A stretch of 64,000 nucleotides of DNA. Origin: Chrysopilus asiliformis (lineage: Eukaryota; Arthropoda; Insecta; Diptera; Rhagionidae). The stretch covers positions 31,398,184 through 31,462,183 of the forward strand of contig OZ035961.1 of assembly GCA_964034945.1 (NCBI GenBank), given 5' to 3'. Both the position numbers and the translations under genes were made by a program. This document shows positions 11,232 through 22,330 of this stretch, piece by piece; position 1 is the stretch's first letter; every line of letters starts with the position of its first letter. Below the pieces are notes generated by a model, which did not search any database, was not told the origin of the DNA, and saw nothing but the letters and a program-made list of their open reading frames with translations.

Positions 11232-11610
11232 TTTCGGCTTCTTTGTTGGAATAACTACTTTGGAAAACTATTTTAGTGAATGTTTGTAGCTTTATCAAAA
11301 ATTAAAATTACACGACTTTACGAGCCCTTTAATTCTAATGGCAGCACAATTATATACTTTTTGGCGGCGGAACGATGTCTTGCCCAGGATTGCCAACCAT
11401 AACAAAATGTTTCCCCTAAAGACCATGTTTACATGGTTCAAAAAGTTCAGCGTGCGTTCTTTTATGCTCGAGTAAAGTTACGGTGGAATTAAGCCTCATC
11501 TACATTACAAACTACTGTCCGGCAAGTAGAAGAAAATCTAGTAAGCCAGTCATCTATATAGAGCCCATAATATAGAGAGCGAACAATAGAAAGTGTAAAA
11601 ATGCTACTAA
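11232..11610. other. FKBP39 upstream region, no gene seen
   Basis: Contains the promoter and 5' flank of the minus-strand FKBP39-type gene. No other feature was recognised. Confidence 0.35.
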
Positions 11611-11614
11611 ACTG

Positions 11615-12215
11615 TGAAGCGAGCGCGAAAAACTTTAAAAATTTGATTCATTGTTACAAATAAAGGCCAAAATAACTTAAATCGGCTAATATAAGTAAAA
11701 AAAACGCTTCTCCGAGGTATTGTTCGTTCGAAAATTTTCTCTCTTGCTTACTCTTTATTAGCCCATATAATTATTTTTCATTGAAGGCGGATACAGCTCT
11801 CGAGCAGAGTTGAAAAGGTTTACTTTGACACCTCAACTTTGGCATTTCAGAATGACTTTCCGTCAACCTTGGTCGGTAATCTTTAAAAATTTTATTCATT
11901 GTTACAGATAATTGCCAAAATAATTGAAATCGGTTAATATCAGTAAAAAACTAATGTCTGAGGTACCAAAAAAATTTGGAAAGACGTAATTGTTTTAATA
12001 AATATAAAAAAAGATTTCAGGTTATTTTAATTTAAAGAGTGGACAATGGGACATGTAAAAATGGCCTTCGAGCTGAAAACCGATCACGAAAAACCTTAGA
12101 AATTTGATTCATGGTTACAAATAATTGCCAAAATAACTAAAATCGGTTAATATAAATGCAAATTCATTTCTGAGGTATCAAAAAAATTTGAAAAGTCGTA
12201 GTTGTAATAAATTGA
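11615..12215 (+). repeat. three diverged copies of a ~220-250 bp tandem unit
   Basis: The motif TTTGATTCATTGTTACAAAT, followed by GCCAAAATAA and AATCGGYTAATATAAGT, occurs near 11642, 11890 and 12103, spaced about 250 and 215 bp. Copies 2 and 3 also share a CTGAGGTA..AAAAAAATTTG..AAAG block, and copy 1 ends with the related CCGAGGTA. An ACAGACAGATAGACAGACA microsatellite at 12587-12605 follows. Tandem units next to a GACA run is the same layout as the DINE-1-like elements elsewhere in the window. Confidence 0.55.
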
Positions 12216-14740
12216 AAAAATATTTACAGCCTGTTCTAATCTAGAGAAAAAGCTGTACTAACTGGCCTAAAAGATTGTTCTGATTAAAGTTAATGAACTG
12301 TCCTACTCAGTAGAAGAAATTTAAAAATTCATTGTTCACGCGTAAATGCACAGAACTGCTCTAAACCGAACTTAACGGTGAAACTAACAAGAAAATATTC
12401 GAATAAGAACATTAAGTTTAATAAATTTACTAGATTTTCTTCTCTTAAGATGTCCCAGTAAGAGGATATTACCGAAAACGTTTTAATTGTCTGAATTGAA
12501 CTACGCTCGCTAAGGTGCACTTTGACTTTTCACATAAAAATAGTAACGGTAGAGAAGTTAAAGTGGTTTTTTAGTTATAGACAAACAGACAGATAGACAG
12601 ACATTACTTTTCAATGGAAAATTGTATTGTCTACGCATATGTGCAAAATATCAAATTATTGGAAAAAGCATTAAAATTAAGTTACAAGATTTCAGCCAAA
12701 CATCATATGAAGCTAAAACCGCAAAACAAAATTGAAATATTTTTCTATTTGGTCACAAATGTTTATTAAAATGTATGTTAGAATCTTAGAACCATATTAT
12801 ATTCAAAAAGTTTCTGAAAAGTCGGTTACAAAACATATTGGAAGAAAGGGTATTAAGTAAGACGAGTAGAATATAAAGGTATTTTTTTAAAGAATTTATT
12901 GTGAATAAAACCATTATTATTAAAGGTATTTTTTGCGTGAAGATAAGATTCTTTCAAAAACGATACAACATATCAAATATTTTTTATGGCTTTTACATTA
13001 TATCTTGTTAAATTCTTAAATATAGTCAAATTTAAGACAAACACCAAATTGTGAGCAGGCATGCGTTCTAATATCCTTTATTGCTGAAACGTTGTGTAGC
13101 AAGGGCAATAGAGAGACTCACTTTTAGTTCTGGAGAATCTTGCGACTTTACCATATTGTGTCCTGATTGTGTTTAATTTTTATACTTAATATTATTCATT
13201 CATTACTATTATCGGATTCGGTTTCATTAAGAAAATTGTTCCTAATGTACCCCCATAGTGTTTTTTTCAAGGAACGCGAGCCAGATTAATAAACGAACGA
13301 AAAGAAAATTGCGAAGAAAAAACTTTCAAGCGAACAGGAAAACGTAGAAAAATTTTACTGAAGCGATAGAAAGATTAAATGTCCTAGAACTACGACTTTT
13401 CTCTTCTCAACAGTATTTGATATTGTCAGAATTTCCATTGCTGATATCAAAAAGTTAAAAATTTATCGATTTAATTATTGAATGTAATATAAAACGAATT
13501 ACAAGTGATTTTATTTACTTTTATGATATTTTTTACAAAAAAAAAATCTATGCTACATATTAGATGTTCATAAAAATTCGTTGTTTTGAAAGTGTGTGTA
13601 TTTATGTATTGTTTTGATTTTGTGGCAGAGTCATTGAAGTGTTCTTAAAATCTAGGAAAATTCCCCCGAATTAGTTTCAATTCAAAAAAAAGGAAAATCC
13701 CATCTAGTGTAAAATGATTTTGATTGCTGGTGTGGACAACTATTTCAATGGTACGTCTCAATGAAATCTCTAACATATATTTCATATATTTCTTACACTC
13801 ATACCCTTTCAAATGTCCATGTATATAAGTGATATCCTTAAAAGTTATGTGCACAAACAAAAATGGGTAATTTGATCCACACTCCACAAACACACTACAA
13901 GGATATGACTATAGCCGTATCTATAAGCTTATGATGTATGGATGAATGAATATATTTATATTTACAGAATAAATATGAGATTTCTGTATATCCTTTTTGA
14001 CTGCCTTTCGTTCGGTGCACGCATATTTTTCTCATGCTTTGTGAAGCGTACTTTATTGAAACTGGCTGGCCGGCTGACTACACAACTGACTTCGCTCCTT
14101 TGCTCGCTAGAATATTGATTTTTTAATAATAACGCTAAATTGAGAAAACACTTAATATTAATGTCATTTTGTTTATTTAAAGATTCTCCGGTTAGTGCGT
14201 CTTTCTTGAGTACGAATTGAGTACAGTTATGCGTTATCCTTTGTTGCCGTTGATTCGTCGTATAACAGAGCCTCCATAGAAATAACATTGTTATCCTTAG
14301 GTTGTAATCTGTAATATTTACCTTGTTTATACATATCTATCTACATACATTTATCTAGTAGACATCTAACTATACGTTTTCTGTGTTGTATATCGATGAC
14401 GATATGGGGAAATTGTCCAAGTGACTAATGTTTCTAATCACAGCTATTTCTCTACAATGTAATTACGATTAATTCGATTTGTGGCAGATATAATTTATGA
14501 CTTTCACATAAATTTGTTTTTCGTTGAATTTGTATAAAAAATTTGCTTTTGAGAAATTTTTTTGCTCCAAATACCAAGAACCGTTATTTTTCTAGAATTT
14601 TTCTTTCAAAACTTTTTGATGTGATTTTTTTTGCTGAAGAACTCCACAATGAATACCGAAAATTTTAACTTTGAATTTTCGAAGAAAATTTAATTGAGTG
14701 TAGTTCGATAGAATTGTCACTATATCCAATTATTTTAATT
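12216..14740. other. AT-rich intergenic region, no gene seen
   Basis: Apart from the GACA microsatellite at 12587-12605, no coding frame, RNA gene or clear repeat boundary was recognised. It may be intronic to Syt14, whose 5' exons were not found. Confidence 0.4.
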
Positions 14741-15310
14741 AAACATAACAAAAGCTATAATTGCCAATCTGGCAATTATTGAAAACCCGTATGGTGATTT
14801 AAGTGAATGGCGAACAGTTTTATCAAAATTCCACTATGAAGTCAAACTTTACAATAAGATTTTTTTAAAATTTGTTCCAATCGGATTTTGATGTATGGGA
14901 GTTTTGTGTAGAATAATAACCTGAATAACTTTTGTTCTTGGACTTTTTTGATAAGATGCACCGTTTTTGATATATTCACAAAAAACGTTTTCGTTCGTAT
15001 GGGGGGTACCCCCTCTAATGGTCCATTTTTGCCCATTAACGGTCTTAGCCTCGCATTTTACGAAAAACGGATCTGTGCAAAATTTCAAGTCTGTAGCTCA
15101 ATCCGTGCGTCCACAATCCGCGCCACAAACAGACGGAGGGACAGACGGACGGACAGACGGACGGACGGACGGACATGCAGAAATTAATTATTTTTATCAT
15201 TCTAAATACACTGGTGTAATTCATTTTTGTGTGTGATGACGGGATCTTAGCGTTACAAACGGTAAGGCAAAGTTAGTATACCCTTTGGTTTCACCATACG
15301 GGTATAAAAA
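14741..15310 (+). mobile_element. family A DINE-1/Helentron-like element, copy 1
   Basis: Begins AAACATAACAAAAGCTATAA, followed by the short hairpin ATTGCCAATCTGGCAAT. A subterminal CCCGTATGGTGA is complementary to TCACCATACGGG near the 3' end. A (GGAC/AGAC)n run lies at about 15130-15176. The 3' end carries TATACCC ... GGGTATA, able to form a stem, then AAAAA. This is the DINE-1/HINE plan: subterminal inverted repeats, GTCY microsatellite and 3' hairpin. No protein is encoded; open frames over it are shadows. Confidence 0.7.
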
Positions 15311-15424
15311 GAATGTGTTAAACGTGCATATACTTTATAAGTTGGGAATTATTTATTTCTGTAGATATAAAATATTCAACACTTCGGCTTTCGGTATAAT
15401 GGGTAAAAAGTGTTAAATCTGTGG

Positions 15425-15870
15425 TGCACTCAGAGAAAAAATTGGTCGTATAGATAAAACCATTATTAAGTATCAGCCAACAAAATAATTTTGTTAATTT
15501 AACAAAAGGAAATTTATTCCTCGGTAAATAAAAAATTGATCATATGGATAAAATCATTGTTAGATCGACAAAATATTTGTTGAAATCGCAAAAAAAATCG
15601 TCAATTGGAACAAATATTTTTGGTGGGAAATCTTTGTTCAACAAAAAAATGGTTTTTTAACATAAATAAACTTACAAATGATGTTTTGTCACATCAATAA
15701 AAAAATTGTGAAATTAATAATACCTAACTTGTCGAAATGACGTAATATTGTTATATTTACAAAATTTTCGTTTTTCAAACAATTCATTTATAAATTTAAC
15801 AAAAAAAGTTTGTTGAGATTCAACAAAACAAATTTTGTCAATATGAACGAGGTTTTTGTTATTAATCTTT
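15425..15870. repeat. low-complexity repeat rich in AACAAA / TTTTGTT
   Basis: Motifs such as AACAAAATAATTTTGTTAAT, GACAAAATATTTGTTG, AACAAATATTTTTGG and AACAAAATTTTG recur every 40-60 bp with short local dyads. No protein or clean terminal repeats were seen. Confidence 0.35.
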
Positions 15871-16000
15871 ACGGGCATGTGTGCTGTAAAAAATTTCATT
15901 ATTTGAAAATCCTCTATGACGGTAAAATACGTTTTACCTTTATAGAACAATGTCGATTTTGGAGCAGATACTGCTCAAAGAAATATAGGCAAAACTTGTA

Positions 16001-16666
16001 CAGTGAAATCTGTATAAGCCGGATCTTGGATAAGTCGGAAACCTGTCTAAGCCGCACACCTTTCACTACTAATCCACACCTGCCATGAATGATGTCAGTG
16101 TCGGTGTCACGTCTGATGTTATGTCTAGTGAAGATTGAAATGTCAGCTGTCACGACATAAAAGTCTAACATTTTTTGCTGACATCTTTGCTAACATAAAT
16201 GGGGACATAAATGGAATTTAAGATGGCGGATTCTAATTTTTCACGTGCAGAGTGGCTGTGTGTTATAAACGAATACTGTTTAAAAGTAATTTTTACAAAG
16301 AAATGATTTGAAAAAGGCATCGTGTGAGTAGCTGGAGCCCGAATTTCATTTTAGTGCGGAGATTTTAAAGAAAAAAGTGAAATCACAGATCGTCATATTT
16401 ACTACTCTGAGTTGTTTATTGCTCAACGCATTTCTGGAACTGAAATGTCATGCCAGAATCAGCAGCCCACCTACGTCACAACAGACTTTTCTGATGACAT
16501 TTGTGCTAACATCTATGTCAGAGTTTCAGGCAGGTGTGGATGGCGTGTCAAAGTCCCATGATTTTGTTTCCCATAGTAAATGAACCTGTGTAAGCAAGTC
16601 GGAAACCTGTATAATTCGGACAAATTTCCTGATCCCGTACGAGCCCGCCTTATACAGGTTTCACTG
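16001..16666. mobile_element. TA-flanked pogo/Tigger-like MITE
   Basis: Left end CAGTGAAATCTGTATAAGCC and right end CTTATACAGGTTTCACTG are inverted repeats, with TA on both sides (15999-16000, 16667-16668). The termini resemble those of pogo/Tigger-type Tc1-mariner elements. Bodies next to both ends carry repeated GTCGGAAACCTGT motifs. The middle is occupied by another palindromic insertion (16073-16545). Confidence 0.75.
16073..16545. mobile_element. nested inverted-repeat insertion inside the pogo-like MITE
   Basis: TCCACACCTGCC on the left and GGCAGGTGTGGA on the right form a perfect 12-bp inverted repeat. Internal GATGTCA / TGACAT motifs recur on both sides. No transposase frame and no clear target duplication were seen. 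Confidence 0.5.
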
Positions 16667-16733
16667 TACTACAAACATTTATAGAATCCCATCTCATATT
16701 CTATCCATAAACAGCTTTCATCACATCTTAGTA

Positions 16734-17294
16734 CAGGGTGGGCCAGAATAGACGCGGGGGTTTGAATTCTTTATAAATTTTTTATTTTAGCGAAACCTAT
16801 AATTTTTTTTTCAAATACATGTAGTTGATTGATGGGGAATATTTTTAGTCTAAACATGAAAAATTATATCCCGCAAGTGGTGGCCATTTTCTGCTTCGCA
16901 AATCCGTGCTCTTTCCAAGACATTTTCCATAGCCTTTCGTGTTATGGCCTCGATTTCACTGCGAATGTTGGTTTTCAATTGGCTGATGGTTGTTGGCTTG
17001 TTGACGTACACCTTTTCTTTCAAATATCCCCAAAGGAAACAATCTGGAGTCGTTAGATCAGGTGAACGCGGAGGCCAATTGAAATCGCTTCTTTTCGAAA
17101 TAATGCGTCCGCCAAACATGTCCCGTAAAAGAGCCATTGAGCCCACCGCCCACCGGTTCGTTGTTCTATTGTGTACAGGTCCATTTTAAATTGCCCAAGT
17201 CTTCTTAACAAAATGCTGAAACAAAATTAAAAAAATAAAAATAAAAAAAAGGTATAAAGACTTCAAACCCCTGCATCTATTCTGGCCCACCCTG
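16734..17294 (-). mobile_element. IS630/Tc1-mariner relic with transposase fragment
   Basis: CAGGGTGGGCCAGAATAGA at the left and TCTATTCTGGCCCACCCTG at the right are inverted repeats (one base of spacing differs), flanked by TA on each side (16732-16733, 17295-17296). The element is 561 bp and internally deleted. The minus strand keeps the C-terminal part of a mariner-type transposase. Confidence 0.85.
16850..17190 (-). pseudogene. C-terminal fragment of an IS630/mariner-type transposase
   Basis: The frame reads WPPRSPDLTTPDCFLWGYLK, the hallmark segment holding the last catalytic acidic residue and the FLWGYLK motif. It continues VYVNKPTTISQLKTNI and ends ICEAENGHHLRDIIFHV. Upstream of RDMFGGRIISKR the reading degenerates and the first two catalytic Asp motifs are absent, so the protein is broken and inactive. 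Confidence 0.75.
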
Positions 17295-17296
17295 TA

Positions 17297-17790
17297 CTAT
17301 TATAGCTCAGTATCTATTAGAATCGAAAAGTATTTAGACCTTTTTAAAATAACAAGAAACTCGTAAAAAAAACAAAATAAAATTCTAGTAATTTTCAAGG
17401 ACCTCCCCACCAACAATTAAACACAAAACTGCCGTTAACACGAGGATATTCTGGGCATATGTTATTAGTTTGCTTAACCATATGTGACTGTTGTGACTAT
17501 TACTTAATCTCATCTCTGACGACAACGTCAGCATTTCGCACATAAGACGTGTTAAACTAATTAATGTACATTTCATTATTTTTTCTCTTGAAGCAAATAA
17601 ATTTCAATTTGTTGCAATTCAACCTTAAATGGACTCATCTCTAATTAGTTTTTGTTGACAACCAATAACAATTCCTTACTATTTTCCAGAGGCGAAGCGT
17701 CAGGGTACACAACATAAATAGAACTTACAAGTAAACGTCTCAAGGTGTAACGCTCAAATCTTGATGAAAATTACATACATGAGAGAATAA
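17297..17790. other. intergenic, no supported gene
   Basis: A 63-codon minus-strand frame at 17385-17576 with a hydrophobic C-terminal segment was seen but has no independent support. Otherwise nothing was recognised. Confidence 0.3.
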
Positions 17791-18086
17791 GAGACATGTA
17801 TTTTTGTTTATCGGCAAAATCCATGTTTAGGGTCCTTTTTGTCCCCCCTGCAAGTATGCAAATTTTCGTTTATTTGCTTTTTATGATGGAAAGAGTTGTC
17901 CGATTTCAATAAAATAAAAGCTAAACGTATGTTTTCGTCAAGTAGAAGAATTCTGAATTCTATTTCATTGAAATCGGATAACTTTTTCTACCAAAAAATG
18001 TGAATACATGAAAATTTGCACACTTTAAGGAGACCAAAAAGTACCCTAAATATTGATGGTTGCCGATAACAAAAGATACATGTCTC
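17791..18086. repeat. imperfect palindrome, ~130-bp arms
   Basis: The left arm starts GAGACATGTATTTTTGTTTA, then TCGGCAA and TTTAGGGT. The right arm ends ACCCTAAA, then TTGCCGATAACAAAAGATAC and ATGTCTC. The arms meet around 17930, with TCCGATTTCAAT and ATTGAAATCGGA close to the centre. A foldback MITE is likely. No target duplication was identified. Confidence 0.6.
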
Positions 18087-18586
18087 ATCAGCTATTTCGA
18101 AGGCCAGAAAATCGATGGACACATCACATAGTTAAAGAAATTTAATTACTGGTTCATTACATAAAAAAAATATGGCGCCCAACGATGGCAAACTTTAATC
18201 AATTTTTGAGTTTGTCTTTTCAAGTTTAACTTTTTAGGGTGTAAATAATATTTTTCCCCTACAATGCGGAAAAAAGCATCAACGTCATCCTTTTTGACGA
18301 TGGTTAGAATAAAATTTTAGACAAAATTTCCACACATCAAAATTTAACATCAAAAATTCATACTTTAATAATTCCTCGTTGAAAAATTGAGTTTCGCTAC
18401 CTAGGATTAGTTTGAAGTTCTTGTATATCCGAAATATGCCTAATATCTATTTATTACTAAGAAATTCAGAAAGCACCTCCAATTTCATTTTTTTACTTAA
18501 AAAATAATGCAATTAAAAAAACGGTCCTACAAACAAAAAAACGTGTTCTTTAATCAAATATTTTTCTTGTTTGCATTTTTTTCCAG
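18087..18586. other. Syt14 upstream intron, no exon recognised
   Basis: AT-rich sequence ending in a good 3' splice site (TTTTTTTCCAG) at 18586. The first Syt14 exon(s) could not be placed here or further upstream. Confidence 0.4.
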
Positions 18587-21500
18587 GCGCAGTTGAGGCG
18601 ACAACAGTTGTTGGTGCCCTTTTAGGTTTCATAGCACTGTTATTAGTTTTCTTTTTGTACATCAATCGAAAGTGGTGTTTTAATGCATCGAGTGGATTCA
18701 GTTGTTGTGACGAAAATGCACTACCATCGAAATATGTACACAAAATTGGTAAGGAGTCGATTTTTTCCCAACCGATTTCAATTTTAGCTAAACTAAACCG
18801 TTATAATTTTAGCTCGAAAACGACCATACGAAAACACAAGCTCTGATTCTGAAGAAGAGATTTTGCGAAGACTTCGTTTGCAACAGTCAAGCAGTTTACA
18901 AAGTAGTCAGATATCTAGATATGGAATTGGTCAAGTTAGTCCGAATCAGAGTTTAAGCTTTAGTGGACTTCAGCATGTCACAATATCACCGAAGGACACT
19001 TCAAAGGATCCTTTGGGAGTGGCTGAGCGGGGAAAAGTTGGCATACCATCGTCTCATAGTGAATGCAGTTCAAATGATTCAGTCGAAGCGTCTGTTGAGA
19101 GCAATATGGGAATCGTTAATGGAGAGAAAAAAGGTTTCTTTTTTACAAATTTTATAGTCGCGAAAATATTTAATTATAATTTGTTTTTTAGATCGTAGAC
19201 TGATTGCATCTGGTTTGAAATCACCGGATCAAAATAGTTCATCGTCAATCAAGGAAACGCGAATCGACAATCGCTCCAGTAGGCGAAACAGTACAAACTC
19301 CGCCAAGTACCAAAGAATGCCTCTTCAGCAACAGGACAGTTTGGACGATGTACCCGATTTGAACAGCAATAGTAACCAAGATGTAAGAATTTTTAAAATT
19401 ACGCTATTTTAAGGGGCGGGAATAAGCTAAGCTTTTCAATTTAAATTACTTATTAAAAATATATGTTTTGCAGGCCGGTGCAAAACATATATTTTTGCGC
19501 AAATTATATTATTTTTTTTTTTTTTGATAATTTTGTGTCGCTAGTAGCCAATCTGGCAGTGGTTTTTCTAGGTCAGCTCTAGTTTTTCAGATATGTGCTA
19601 ATATATACTCTTATATCGAGTACACCAAATTAAATGTGGGCCTGGGTTAATTAAGCAATTTTTTTAAATAATAATTTTTACTTAAAAAATAAGGTTAATG
19701 ATAATAATAAATACTAAGTAATATAACCTATGGCCAAATAGTATGAAGTTCAAATTTTTACGCATTTGTTATCCGTCAGTATCGAGTGGCGTAACTAGAA
19801 ATTGTTTTGGTTTAAATATATTAAAAAATTAAATTAATTCTGGCCACTAAATTTTCCGTAATAATAAAACTTTTGATATTTTTCAGTGTATTGTTGTTCT
19901 TTCACAAGAACCTCTTTTTGATACGAGTGATCTTAAATCCCTCAAATCGGAAATAGACACGAGGCCACAGAGTCCGAGCTCAATAGCAGGAAGGGGCGGA
20001 AGCATAGAAATCTCCCTACTTTATGATGCACCCATGCGAAAAATGACTGTTCATGTGCTCCAAGCAAGGGGAATACCTTCAAGGGAGGGGGCACAACAAA
20101 CGCATACACAGGTAAAAAATTTAACGAAAAAAGTTTAAATTTTAAGATTTGCTAATATACATTCTTTTTCACTTCTAATAAAGGTTCGTCTCTTAATGCT
20201 TCCAAGTAAAAAGCAAAAGCACAAGACTAAAATTCGATCGGGCGAGAATCCACAATTTATGGAAAGTTTTCTACTACATCGAGTCAATCCAGAGGAAGTG
20301 AATTCTATGGGTCTAAGAATTCGAGTTTATGGCTGTGAACGGATGCGGAAAGAGCGATTGATTGGGGAGGCGATTGTCAGTTTTGCGACCATCGATCTTG
20401 AACTAGAAACAAATTTATGGTTGCCATTAGAACCTAGGAATAATTCATCTGTAAGTTCTGCTGTTGAAAAGACCGAAGAAATTGAGAATGAAACTGAAAC
20501 CGAAACAGAAAATGAAAATGAAACCGAAACGGATAAAAAGAGTTCTGGTGTTGGAAAGTCCTTTAAACGATGCTTAGGCTATAAATAAATTGTTTTTATT
20601 ATTGTTTATTTGAACATTTATTTTATTTAATATTTTGTTTAAAAGCGTTTTTTCTATTAATAAATTTTGCTTTTAAAAATTTAATTTTTTTAATTTCGAT
20701 TTCTCCTTGGCAATTTCAAACCCAGAAGACTTTTTACCGTAATCTTTTTCTTATTGAAAGGCAATTCAAATTTGCAATTTAACAAAACAAATATTTAAAA
20801 CTTTTGTAGCTTGTTGGCTCTTCAAGTGATTTGCTAAGTTTGGCTCGGTCTGATAGTACTGGATCGACCACATCAATGCAACATGGCGGAGTTCCCGAAT
20901 TATTAATTGGACTTTCTTATAATGGGACAACGGGTCGATTAACGGTCGAAGTTGTCAAAGGAAGTCACTTTAGAAATTTAACATTAAATAAGGCACCAGA
21001 TACTTATGTCAAATTATGTTTGGTAAGCAGCATAGGGCAAGAAATGGCCAGAGCTAAAACATCAACCCGACGCGGCCAACCGAATCCGCTGTTTAAGGAA
21101 ACCTTCGTTTTTCAGGTAAGCTTTTTAAATTTATGCAAACCATGCACAATAGTTAAATTTAGAAGATAAACACGAAAAATTAACGAAATCAAAGAGACAG
21201 ATTAAAAAGTTATTGTAAAACTATTGGAGAAAAACGCGCCGCAATGTATTTTATATGTAGCATTTGCCGCCGCAGGAAAATGTTCGCAGAAAAAGTGCCG
21301 CGGTTACCTGTATTGCCTACCCTTGTATAACACGATTTCGCACCATCGCGGTATATAAATTTTGTGCTAATAATTTCATATAACGGAGCATTTAAATATT
21401 ACACCAATCTAACGTGTGTTTTTTAACTAAACTTCACATAACGCTAAGATTCTTAAGTGACATTCGTCAAAACTAACTTACAAGAGTTAGGTACCTGTAT

Positions 21501-21786
21501 TAACAGTTTTTTTAAGACTACATATCATAAAAACTTATATTTTTGGTCAAACCATATTTTAACATTTAAAATCTTTGCATTTCAGGTAGCACTGTTTCAA
21601 TTAAACGACGTCACGCTTATGGTATCTGTGTACGCTAAACGCAATATGAAACGAAATGAAATGGTTGGATGGTTCAGTTTAGGATTGAACTCCTCTGGCC
21701 CAGAAGAAATGGCCCATTGGGTTGATATGCGGGAAACAGCTAAAGGCGAACTTCTTGCCCGGTGGCATGTTTTGGTCGATTCCTGA
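18587..21786 (+). CDS. Syt14: synaptotagmin-14/16-like protein, 5' end missing
   Basis: A membrane-anchored tandem-C2 protein of the Ca2+-independent synaptotagmin-14/16 group, expected in vesicle or membrane trafficking. Exons 18587-18748, 18813-19133, 19192-19382, 19887-20111, 20184-20450, 20810-21115 and 21586-21786 join in frame. The first seen exon encodes one transmembrane helix (VVGALLGFIALLLVFFLYI) followed by Cys residues. A Ser-rich linker follows (exons 2-3). C2A spans exons 4-5 (ISLLYDAPMRKMTVHVLQAR) and C2B exons 6-7 (TGRLTVEVVKGSHF). Neither C2 shows the usual loop Asp pairs, so Ca2+ binding is unlikely. The C-terminus keeps the synaptotagmin RWHVL motif. The start codon exon is not identified and probably lies upstream of 18586 or outside the window. 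Confidence 0.88.
19455..19496. repeat. perfect 17-bp-arm palindrome in a Syt14 intron
   Basis: AAAAATATATGTTTTGC, an 8-bp loop, then GCAAAACATATATTTTT. The arms are exactly complementary. It lies in the intron between the third and fourth visible exons. Confidence 0.7.
20451..20588 (+). other. possible alternative 3' end of Syt14 (C2A-only isoform)
   Basis: If the GTAAGT donor at 20451 is not used, the frame stays open for another 45 codons and then stops. The added tail is Glu/Thr-rich (TETETENENETETDK) and ends in a basic Lys/Arg stretch before TAA. TAAATAAATTG overlaps the stop and supplies an AATAAA poly(A) signal. The predicted product would keep the membrane anchor and C2A but lose C2B. 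Confidence 0.4.
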
Positions 21787-22330
21787 TTCGAATAGCTAGG
21801 GCTCTCACCTCGGCGGGGCAGCAGCGCTAGTCTTCTAGGCATATCCAAGGAGAAAAAACGGCTAAAGGAAAAACGTTGCGGATCAGTTTCCGTTGACATC
21901 TTGGAGCCGGGGTTTGAGCTCAACTTTGTTTAAGAAAAAAAAAACAAGAAATCAACTATTATTGAAATTTAAAACAAATATAGATTTTAAGAATTTTTCG
22001 CGAGCTTTTATCGCCATATTTTGTAATTTACTTGAATAATCTATATTTTTTACAGTTCCATTAAAACAGAAAACAGAAACAATATTTATACGTTCGTTTT
22101 AAAATGAACATTTTTTTGCTATGAATAACTACATCGCTAAATATGGATTATTTATTCACGTTGTGATATTATTAAAAATAAAAGCCAGAAAAAAAATAAC
22201 AAAAATGTTTTTGCTTATTACAGACTATATTTTCGAACAATATTACTCTGTTTAAAATTTGGCTTTTCGTTGTACAAAATGCACAAATTATAAAATTCTT
22301 GACTTATTTATAGATCTAATCAAGATGCTA
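21787..22330 (+). other. Syt14 3' flank / probable 3' UTR
   Basis: GC content falls sharply after 21930. Candidate poly(A) signals include AAAATAAAAG near 22175 and GCTAAATAAAAC near 22330. No further frame was recognised. Confidence 0.4.

Noticed and set aside
14842..15236. Open frames containing FTKNG..NFKS and TDGGTDGR motifs that recur at 38.9 and 58.9 kb
   Set aside because: They recur only because the underlying family A repeat recurs; several frames on both strands are open and none has coding conservation.
17385..17576. 63-aa minus-strand frame ending in a hydrophobic segment, like a small membrane protein
   Set aside because: No family resemblance, no splice or promoter support, and length within chance for this AT content; kept only as an uncertain observation.
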